Part shown: in pieces, positions 57,929-64,000 of the stretch
Numbering within the stretch: position 1 is the first letter of the stretch
How the letters are laid out: the number at the start of each line of letters is the position of its first letter
Assembly: GCA_023455425.1 (NCBI GenBank)
Contig: JAEYCM010000010.1
Location: 1-64,000 of the forward strand
DNA length: 64,000 bases
Reading direction: 5' to 3'
Origin: Bacillota bacterium
GTDB taxonomy: Bacteria; Bacillota; Clostridia; Christensenellales; CAG-138
Made by a program: the position numbers and the translations under genes
Notes under the pieces: generated by a model
What the model saw: the letters and a program-made list of their open reading frames with translations, nothing else
Database searches by the model: none
Told to the model about the DNA's origin: nothing

Positions 57929-58480
57929 ATGTGTGCGCAGTTTCGGGAGGATATGGCGGAGATTTTGCTCGATTATGATGTGATTCAGCAGCGCGTCAAG
58001 GAATTGGCCGCCCAGATTTCCCGCGATTACGAGGGGGAGGAGGTCGTCCTGCTCTGCATCTTGAAGGGCGCCGTCATGTTCTTTTCAGACCTTGCGCGCA
58101 ATTTGACCATACAGTGCCAAATGGATTTCATGTCCATTTCCAGCTATGGGGACGGCGTAAAGACCTCCGGCATCGTTCGTATTGCAAAGGATACGGATAT
58201 GAGCATCACCGGCAAGCATGTCCTGATTGTGGAGGACATTATGGACAGCGGCCTGACGCTGAATTACCTGACGAACCTGTTGGAATCCCGCAACCCCGCC
58301 AGCATGCGCATCGTCTGTCTGCTGGATAAGCCGGAGCGCAGGGAATGCGATATTACGCCGGATTACTGCGGGTTCATTATCCCCAACAAATTTGTGGTCG
58401 GGTTCGGCTTAGACTACATCGGCCGGTACAGGCATTTGCCCTATGTCGGGGTGCTGAAGCCCGAGGTTTACGCAAAGTAA
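57929..58480 (+). CDS. hpt: Hypoxanthine phosphoribosyltransferase
   Basis: 183 residues from ATG 57929 with AGGAGGG upstream. The PRPP-binding motif is VLIVEDIMDSGLTLNYLTNL. The earlier LCILKGAVMFFSDLAR and SSYGDGVKTSGIVRI loops are typical of Hpt. It salvages hypoxanthine or guanine to IMP or GMP, in line with the NCS2 purine permease upstream. It lies between tilS and ftsH, a common order in Firmicutes. Confidence 0.95.
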   Translation: MCAQFREDMAEILLDYDVIQQRVKELAAQISRDYEGEEVVLLCILKGAVMFFSDLARNLTIQCQMDFMSISSYGDGVKTSGIVRIAKDTDMSITGKHVLIVEDIMDSGLTLNYLTNLLESRNPASMRIVCLLDKPERRECDITPDYCGFIIPNKFVVGFGLDYIGRYRHLPYVGVLKPEVYAK

Positions 58481-58571
58481 GCGGGAGTACGTTGGATAGA
58501 AAGCGACCCGGGCATGCGGAGTAAGTTCACAGGCGCGTCGCATTTTCGCTCTCTTTTGCGGCTTCGCATGA

Positions 58572-58600
58572 TTGAACAGCGGCGGACGGTGTGATAAACT
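58572..58600 (+). promoter_or_regulatory. Promoter of ftsH
   Basis: TTGAAC (58572-58577), 17-nt spacer, TAAACT (58595-58600) with extended TGA before the -10. Confidence 0.6.
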
Positions 58601-58690
58601 ATTCAAATGGCAGCAGCGTTTTGATGCGTTTGTTGCAATGCATTTTATGGGGCCTCCGCGCGCTGCGGCCGTCCCAGGAGGATAGGGTAA

Positions 58691-60634
58691 GTGAGAAGAA
58701 ATTTTCGAACCCCACTGATATATGTCATTATACTCATTGCCATCATACTCATGGCAACCAATCTCGATCCTTCGGGCGCTTCGCCCAAGGCGCTCGAATA
58801 CAGCGAGTTCGTTCGGGCTGTCCGGGAAGGAAAGGTGGCTGCCGTACAGGCGACCAACCGTGAGCTTGTCGGCATCTATGTGGGCAGCAGCTACACAAAG
58901 GATCAGCTTCCGAACCGGTCCGATTTTACGGTTGTCATTCCTTCCGAAGAAACGTTCCGGCTTGATATGGCTGTCATCACCTCGCAGCTCAACCCTGAGC
59001 TGACGCCGGAAGAGGTCACGGGGGCGGATTATCCTTTCGATTATAATCCCAAAATCCCGCCCGATCCCGGATTCCTGGAGATGATCCTTCCGTACATCAT
59101 TCTCTTTGGCGCGTTGGGCGTGTTCTACTATTTCATGATGCAGCAGCAGGGCGGCGGCAACAAGGTGATGAGCTTTGGCAAGTCCCGCGCGCGCGTGCAG
59201 ACGGATGGGCAGAACAAGGTCACGTTTGACGACGTGGCGGGCGCCGACGAAGAGAAAGAGGAACTCAAGGAAGTCGTCGATTTCATGCGCGATCCTAAGC
59301 GCTTCAATGAGATTGGCGCGCGTATCCCCAAGGGCGTGCTGCTCGTAGGCCCTCCGGGAACAGGTAAGACGCTGCTTGCAAAAGCCGTCGCGGGCGAAGC
59401 GAAAGCGCCGTTCTTCTCCATTTCCGGTTCGGATTTTGTGGAGATGTTTGTTGGCGTGGGCGCTTCGCGCGTACGCGACCTGTTCAACACCGCCAAGAAG
59501 AGCACGCCTGCCGTCGTATTCATCGATGAAATAGACGCCGTAGGCCGCCAGCGCGGCGCGGGCATGGGCGGCGGCCATGATGAACGCGAGCAGACGCTTA
59601 ACCAGCTGCTTGTGGAAATGGACGGCTTTGCCGTAAACGAAGGCATTATCGTGCTGGCCGCCACCAACCGGCCGGATATCTTAGACCCCGCGCTGCTGCG
59701 TCCCGGCAGGTTTGACAGGCAGATCACCGTCAACTATCCGGATGTAAAGGGCCGCGAGGCGATCCTGCGCGTACATGCGCGCAACAAGCCGCTTGCGCCG
59801 GAGGTGGAGCTTTCCATATTGGCCAAGCGCACCCCGGGCTTTACGGGGGCGGATCTGGAGAATGTACTCAACGAAGCCGCCATTCTGACGGCACGCGCAA
59901 ACAAGAAGACCATTACCATGGTGGAACTCGAAGAAGCAATTACCCGCGTGGTGGTCGGCCCCGAAAAGAAGAGCCGCGTGATTACGGACGAAGATAAGCG
60001 CATTACCGCCGTTCATGAAACGGGGCATGCCATTGTCGCGCTCAAGCTTGAGCACTGCGACCCCGTGCATGAGGTTTCCATCATTCCGCGTGGCATGGCG
60101 GCGGGCTATACTATGACCCTTCCCAAGGAGGATAAGTCCCACGTTACCAAGAAAAAGCTGGAAGATCAAATCGCCATGATGCTGGGCGGCCGCGTTGCGG
60201 AAACCGTCCGCCTGGGCGATATCAGCACCGGCGCATACAACGACTTGCAGCGCGCTACGGATACCGCGCGCAAGATGGTTGTGGAATATGGAATGACCGA
60301 CGCGATCGGCCCCGTGTTCTTAGGCGGCCAGGCAGAGGTGTTTATCGCCAAGGACTGGGGGCACCAGCGCAACTTCTCCGAAGAGGTCGCAAGCCGTATC
60401 GATGCGGAGATCCGCCGTATCATCGAAGAACAGTTCGAGCGTGCGCGCGCCTGTATTGAGGAAGATATTGCGGGGCTGGACCGCGTGGCGGATGCGCTTC
60501 TTGAGCAGGAACGCATAGATGGCGATACGTTTGAGCGCATTTACAAAGGGGAAGAAATTCCCGATACCGAAAAGGCTGACGCCGTAGCGGATGTGGAGGG
60601 CCAAAAGACCGATATTGTGGACGATGTGCCGTAA
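58691..60634 (+). CDS. ftsH: ATP-dependent zinc metalloprotease FtsH
   Basis: 647 residues from GTG 58691 with AGGAGG upstream. Two membrane helices (about 8-22 and 130-150) flank an extracellular domain. The AAA+ module has GPPGTGKT (about 220-227), Walker B in VVFIDEIDAVGRQ, and the second region of homology (ATNRPDILDPALLRPGRFDR). The protease has HETGH (442-446) as the zinc motif. It degrades membrane and short-lived regulatory proteins. Confidence 0.97.
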   Translation: MRRNFRTPLIYVIILIAIILMATNLDPSGASPKALEYSEFVRAVREGKVAAVQATNRELVGIYVGSSYTKDQLPNRSDFTVVIPSEETFRLDMAVITSQLNPELTPEEVTGADYPFDYNPKIPPDPGFLEMILPYIILFGALGVFYYFMMQQQGGGNKVMSFGKSRARVQTDGQNKVTFDDVAGADEEKEELKEVVDFMRDPKRFNEIGARIPKGVLLVGPPGTGKTLLAKAVAGEAKAPFFSISGSDFVEMFVGVGASRVRDLFNTAKKSTPAVVFIDEIDAVGRQRGAGMGGGHDEREQTLNQLLVEMDGFAVNEGIIVLAATNRPDILDPALLRPGRFDRQITVNYPDVKGREAILRVHARNKPLAPEVELSILAKRTPGFTGADLENVLNEAAILTARANKKTITMVELEEAITRVVVGPEKKSRVITDEDKRITAVHETGHAIVALKLEHCDPVHEVSIIPRGMAAGYTMTLPKEDKSHVTKKKLEDQIAMMLGGRVAETVRLGDISTGAYNDLQRATDTARKMVVEYGMTDAIGPVFLGGQAEVFIAKDWGHQRNFSEEVASRIDAEIRRIIEEQFERARACIEEDIAGLDRVADALLEQERIDGDTFERIYKGEEIPDTEKADAVADVEGQKTDIVDDVP

Positions 60635-60696
60635 CGCACATTCCGGGGGCATACGCCCGGGAAGCGGGCGCGGCACGGAGCATTAAAGATTAACCG

Positions 60697-60734
60697 GGCC
60701 GCCTGGCGCATATGCGCCGTGGGCGGCCTTTTTT
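60697..60734 (+). terminator. Rho-independent terminator of ftsH
   Basis: GGCCGCC/GGCGGCC with an inner GGCGCA/TGCGCC stem, followed by six T. Confidence 0.85.
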
Positions 60735-60745
60735 CGGGGGAATAT

Positions 60746-61135
60746 ATGGAACTTCAAAACGGAATGACAGGCAGGGTGGAACTGACGGTGGCGCAGGCGG
60801 ATACCGCGCTGGCTTTAGGCAGCGGGCTTTTGCCAGTTCTCTCCACGCCGCGCCTGGTGGCGCTGATGGAACAGGCGGCCTGCGCCGCCGTGGAGGAAGC
60901 GATGGAACCGGGTAAAACCACTGTCGGCACCCGGATCGATATCCGTCACAACGCGGCAACGCCGTTACAGATGCGCGTATGGGCGGAGGCGGAGCTCATA
61001 GCGGTGGAGGGGCGCGCCCTTACCTTCCGTATCGAGGCGTTTGATACGGCAGGCAGCATCGCCATTGCGGACCATCAGCGGTTTATCGTTGACTCGGAGC
61101 GGTTCATGCAGAAGGCAGAGGCGAAAGCAAAATGA
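60746..61135 (+). CDS. Hotdog-fold acyl-CoA thioesterase (FlK-like)
   Basis: 129 residues from ATG 60746 with GGGGGA upstream. The active-site trio of fluoroacetyl-CoA thioesterase-like proteins is visible: Thr in LLPVLSTPRLVALMEQAA, Glu in LMEQAA, His in RIDIRHNAATP. Substrate unknown; the housekeeping role is presumably clearing of acyl-CoA. It overlaps the PHP gene (ATGA). Confidence 0.85.
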   Translation: MELQNGMTGRVELTVAQADTALALGSGLLPVLSTPRLVALMEQAACAAVEEAMEPGKTTVGTRIDIRHNAATPLQMRVWAEAELIAVEGRALTFRIEAFDTAGSIAIADHQRFIVDSERFMQKAEAKAK

Positions 61136-61977
61136 ACCTTCGCATGGATCTGCACTGCCACAGCAGTTTTTCGGACGGCACCGCAACGCCGGCTGAAATC
61201 GTGCGCATGGCGGCAAAAGCGAATATTAAGATTTTGTCGCTGACAGATCACGATACGATCTCCGGGGTGACGGATGCGGTAGCGGCGGGGGAACAACAGG
61301 GCCTCCTTGTGCTGCCCGGTATCGAAATGGACAATGAAAGCGCGTTTGAGCTTCATATTTTGGGCCTGGATATCGATATTACAAATGAGCCCTTGCAGGA
61401 GGCGCTTACTGAAAGCAGGCGCAGAAGGCAGAAGCGCAACGCCAAAATTTTGGATAAACTCAAAGAGATCGGCTGCGATGTGCGGGACAGGGTGCAGGAA
61501 GTTTCCGGCGGCGGAACGGAAACGCGCATGCATATCGCCGTCGCCCTGCGGGACGAAGGATATGCGGAGAATATTACAGACGCATTCCGAAAGTTTTTGA
61601 ACGCGGGCGCGCCCGGGTATTTTCAGGAACAGCGCTATACGCCAAAGGAAGTGATCGCCCTTTTGCGTGGGGCAAACGGCATTCCCGTGCTTGCGCATCC
61701 CTGCCATATCCGCCAGGACCCGCACAGGCTGGTGGCGGAATTGGCGGAGCTTGGGCTGATGGGGATCGAGGCGTATTATCCGGCCTCCACGCTGGGGCAG
61801 ACCGCCGCGTTTGAAAGCCTGGCTTCGCAGTATGGCCTCATTGTTACCTGCGGCAGCGATTTCCACGGCAAGAACCGGGAAGGAACGCCGCTTGGCTGCG
61901 CATGGCGGGATGTCGGGTGCTTAAAGCGCACGGCGGAGTTTTTTCGTGAAAGGCATAGTGAACAGGTACACTATTAG
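61132..61977 (+). CDS. PHP-domain metal-dependent phosphoesterase (TrpH/RNase AM-like)
   Basis: 281 residues. The PHP metal ligands are present in the usual order: DLHCHSSFSDG, LTDHDTISG, PGIEMDNE, LAHPCHI and CGSDFHGKNREG. Length and layout match nucleoside-3',5'-bisphosphate phosphatase/5'-3' exonuclease proteins of the YciV group. The start overlaps the thioesterase stop by 4 nt. Confidence 0.9.
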   Translation: MNLRMDLHCHSSFSDGTATPAEIVRMAAKANIKILSLTDHDTISGVTDAVAAGEQQGLLVLPGIEMDNESAFELHILGLDIDITNEPLQEALTESRRRRQKRNAKILDKLKEIGCDVRDRVQEVSGGGTETRMHIAVALRDEGYAENITDAFRKFLNAGAPGYFQEQRYTPKEVIALLRGANGIPVLAHPCHIRQDPHRLVAELAELGLMGIEAYYPASTLGQTAAFESLASQYGLIVTCGSDFHGKNREGTPLGCAWRDVGCLKRTAEFFRERHSEQVHY

Positions 61978-62006
61978 AGGAACTTATTTTGCATACGGTT
62001 CACCGG

Positions 62007-62035
62007 TTGCCCGCGGGACACAATCCTGCTATAAT
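62007..62035 (+). promoter_or_regulatory. Promoter of the PRPP synthetase gene
   Basis: TTGCCC (62007-62012), 17-nt spacer, TATAAT (62030-62035). The leader is about 110 nt. Confidence 0.7.
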
Positions 62036-62153
62036 ACCCAAGGGCATGCGGAAAACACGGCACAATGGGGCGCTTCTCGCCCGTAAACGGGTGTTTGATA
62101 TACAGGGGAAGAACAAATTTTTTGTCCAGTAAAGAAAAGGGAGATTAGCCGTC

Positions 62154-63173
62154 ATGTATTCAAGCGGGGGAACAATCAAGATATTCGCAGGGCGCAGCGG
62201 CATACCGTTTGCGAAGAAAATGTGTGCGTATCTTGGTACACAGGTTGGCGATTCGGAGACGATTGTATTTTCAGAGGGCAATACGTTCGTACGCATCAAT
62301 GAATCCATACGCGATAAGGATGTGTACATTGTACAGCCCATCGGCAGGAACCCCAACGACGAATTTGTAGAGCTGCTGTTTTGGATTGATGCGTTCAAAC
62401 GCGCAAGCGCCGATTCCGTTACGGCGATTATCCCGTATTTCAGCTACGCCAAAGGCGATAAAAAGGACGAGCCCCGCGTTTCCATCCGTGCGCGCGTTTG
62501 CGCGGAAACCATCGAGCTTGCTGGGGCGGACCGTGTGATTACAATGGACCTCCACAGCCCGCAGGTACAGGGCTTTTTCAAAAAGCCGGTGGACCACCTG
62601 TATGCGCAGCCCCTTCTGTGCGAATATGTCAGGCGCCTGGGCCTGGTGGACGACGATCTTGTCGTCGTTTCCCCGGACGCGGGCTTTGCAAAGCGCGCGC
62701 GCCAGTTCGCAAGCGAGCTTGGCCGTCCGGTCGCCATCGGCGATAAAATGCGCTCCGGCCACGACGAAAACGCCAAGGTGCTTGAGATCATCGGCGAAGT
62801 CAAAGGGAAGAACTGCCTGATTGTAGACGATTTCTCCATTTCCGGCGGCACGCTCATCGATATCGCGCTTGGCCTCAAGGACAAGGGGGCAAACCACATC
62901 TATGCGGCGCTCTCCCACAATGTGTTAAACGCCAAGGGCATACAGCGTATTGAGGAAAGCCCCATCGAGGTGCTCATCTCCACCGATACGGTCGAATGTC
63001 CGGAAGCGAAGAACTCCAAAAAGATCAAGATCATTTCCGCTGCGCCCATGTTTGCGCAGTCCGTCAAGGTCATACACGACCGCGCGCCCATGAGCAACCT
63101 CTTTAAGCGCGAATTCACGCAGAGGATGTTGGACATGAGCTTTTCTGAGCAGACGACGCTTTTAAAAGACTAA
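62154..63173 (+). CDS. prs: Ribose-phosphate pyrophosphokinase (PRPP synthetase), divergent type
   Basis: 339 residues with AGGGAGA upstream. Family hallmarks: DEFVELLFWIDAFKRASADS, the IITMDLHSPQ-like stretch ITMDLHSPQVQGFF, and the PRPP loop LIVDDFSISGGTLIDIA (DD, then SGGT). The catalytic flexible loop differs: most Prs proteins have YARQDRK-x-x-PRE, but here it is YAKGDKKDEPRVSIRA. It makes PRPP from ribose 5-phosphate and ATP, feeding hpt and other salvage. It could be a less regulated Prs class. Confidence 0.88.
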   Translation: MYSSGGTIKIFAGRSGIPFAKKMCAYLGTQVGDSETIVFSEGNTFVRINESIRDKDVYIVQPIGRNPNDEFVELLFWIDAFKRASADSVTAIIPYFSYAKGDKKDEPRVSIRARVCAETIELAGADRVITMDLHSPQVQGFFKKPVDHLYAQPLLCEYVRRLGLVDDDLVVVSPDAGFAKRARQFASELGRPVAIGDKMRSGHDENAKVLEIIGEVKGKNCLIVDDFSISGGTLIDIALGLKDKGANHIYAALSHNVLNAKGIQRIEESPIEVLISTDTVECPEAKNSKKIKIISAAPMFAQSVKVIHDRAPMSNLFKREFTQRMLDMSFSEQTTLLKD

Positions 63174-63194
63174 CACTATAAAAAAATGTTTCTA

Positions 63195-63803
63195 TTACGG
63201 CAAAGCGTCTATCAGGCGTTTTGCCGTTTTTTTATCCAACATACCGCCGGTAGCCACCCGATGCAGGTAGTCGGAGATCTCTATGTGCGGCGTAAGTTTC
63301 GCTAGAAAAATGAGCGCGTCGCAGATATCCTGTAGCAGCAGCTTGCGCTGGGTTTCCTTGCACGCGGCAACGTCAATTTTCATAAGTGTTTTTGCGGCTT
63401 CTTCCAGATACTCCGGCGCGTAGGGTGCCCAGAATTGGATGCTTTGGATGGCCTGCCTGCGTGTCACAAACGATGTGTCAGCGCAGCAGGCCATATAATT
63501 TTGAAATGCGCCGCCAAAACGTCCGGTTGTATCCCATCTTGCGTTATGGGCAACCAGCATCAGGCCGATGCTGCGCTGGTATGAGTTTTCATCGGTAAGC
63601 TTCTTCTCAAACGTTTCCCAATAGGGCATCTCATCCGGCGTATCTTTGCTGCGCGCGCACAGGGTCAGGAATGTGGCGTAGCGAAGCGCGTCGTCTTTTT
63701 CCTGCAGCAGCGGGATGAGCGAAGCAATCTCAGCGGTTGTAAGCGTTTTCGCATATACATCCGGCTCCGCTTTCCCGCGCAGGATAAGTTCGGCCATATC
63801 CAT
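63195..63803 (-). CDS. HEAT-like helical repeat protein (often annotated SufBD-like)
   Basis: 202 residues from ATG 63803 with GGAGGG 7 nt upstream; the frame is open earlier without a ribosome site. All-helical with repeat-like segments (LRYATFLTLCARSKDTPDEM; NSYQRSIGLMLVAHNARWDT; YLEEAAKTLMKIDVAACKET). It resembles a family of Clostridia proteins labelled SufBD protein without evidence for that role. It may be a scaffold or DNA-alkylation-like HEAT protein. Confidence 0.7.
   Translation of the reverse strand: MDMAELILRGKAEPDVYAKTLTTAEIASLIPLLQEKDDALRYATFLTLCARSKDTPDEMPYWETFEKKLTDENSYQRSIGLMLVAHNARWDTTGRFGGAFQNYMACCADTSFVTRRQAIQSIQFWAPYAPEYLEEAAKTLMKIDVAACKETQRKLLLQDICDALIFLAKLTPHIEISDYLHRVATGGMLDKKTAKRLIDALP
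63197..63233 (+). terminator. Rho-independent terminator of prs inside the 3' end of the convergent gene
   Basis: ACGGCAAAGCG/CGTTTTGCCGT with one wobble pair and a T-run. It overlaps the last codons of the minus-strand HEAT-like gene. Confidence 0.8.
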
Positions 63804-63962
63804 ATATCTTCCCTCCGTCCATTCAGCGTACTTTAATAGAGTATAGCATAATTTGGAAAGTAATGGTCGGAATGCAGGAAGAACATTCTGCTGTTTCATT
63901 TTTTCTCCCGCAGGGTATATAAAGAATACGGTGGACGGTACCCTACGAAAGAGGTGATACCC

Positions 63963-64000
63963 TTGTATGACACAAAAGAGGCATCAAGTGGCTTTCGTCA
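63963..64000 (+). CDS. Possible 5' end of a further gene
   Basis: AGAGGTGATA lies before a TTG at 63963 and an ATG at 63967 in another frame. Only ~12 codons are visible, so no identity can be given. Confidence 0.3.
   Translation, partial: MYDTKEASSGFR

Overview
The window looks like chromosomal DNA of an anaerobic, motile Firmicute of the class Clostridia, at roughly 50% GC. Supporting signs are strong Shine-Dalgarno sites, GTG/TTG starts, sigma-A and sigma-D type promoters, a ferrous iron (Feo) system, CDGSH and ferredoxin-type Fe-S proteins, radical SAM chemistry, and no oxygen-dependent enzymes. A Christensenellaceae-like host is my best guess from overall style; this is inference and was not checked against any database. 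I see no CRISPR array, prophage, rRNA or intact insertion sequence.

Layout. 1-1.8 kb: a truncated MATE exporter with an attenuator-like leader, an AT-rich spacer, and an initiator tRNA-Met. 2-3.8 kb: motA-motB behind a very good sigma-D promoter. 3.8-10 kb: a set of small metabolic and regulatory genes (a His/Cys-rich small protein, a frameshifted methyltransferase, an orphan E2 acyltransferase domain with tandem operators, a long SDR, a GNAT, and a radical SAM enzyme with its TetR regulator). 10.3-13.8 kb: tRNA-Ala(CGC) and a DUF4342/two-component cassette. 13.9-21.3 kb: a lactose-type operon (AraC regulator, sugar-binding lipoprotein, two permeases, LacZ) without its own ATPase. 21.6-28.9 kb: single genes and regulators (UPF0303, TetR-hydrolase, VOC protein, Fe-S aldo/keto reductase with MerR, metallophosphoesterase, BTAD regulator). 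29-31.3 kb: two tandem cyclic di-GMP-I riboswitches ahead of a secreted transglutaminase-like protein, then a large structured RNA ahead of a zinc-ribbon gene. 31.3-36.4 kb: repair and housekeeping (xth, maf, uvrC) and small regulatory or membrane proteins. 36.7-41.6 kb: an NCS2 purine permease, then a PAS histidine kinase with an HD-GYP response regulator. 41.5-48.2 kb: a heme-type membrane pair, csoR plus a metal P-type ATPase, a CDGSH protein, and a hydroxyacid dehydrogenase with an alcohol dehydrogenase. 48.4-51.1 kb: a DUF2975/Xre pair and an ECF sigma/anti-sigma-like pair. 51.1-56.4 kb: enolase with a structured leader, then a self-contained feo operon with four DtxR-like operators. 56.4-64 kb: tilS-hpt-ftsH, a thioesterase-PHP pair, a PRPP synthetase, and a HEAT-like protein.

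How the parts connect. Cyclic di-GMP is a recurring theme: a flagellar stator, an HD-GYP phosphodiesterase with its own sensor kinase, a BTAD regulator with a degenerate GGDEF-like tail, and two tandem cyclic di-GMP aptamers controlling an exported protein. Metal homeostasis is the second theme: the Feo regulon with its DtxR-like repressor, and a CsoR/P-type ATPase unit with a clear CsoR-type operator. Several intergenic regions hold more RNA or operator structure than ordinary genes explain. The most notable are the tandem riboswitches (29.2-29.4 kb), the unassigned RNA at 30.8-31.2 kb, the enolase leader at 52.4-52.7 kb, and two arrays of consecutive hairpins (27.5-27.7 kb and 48.2-48.4 kb).
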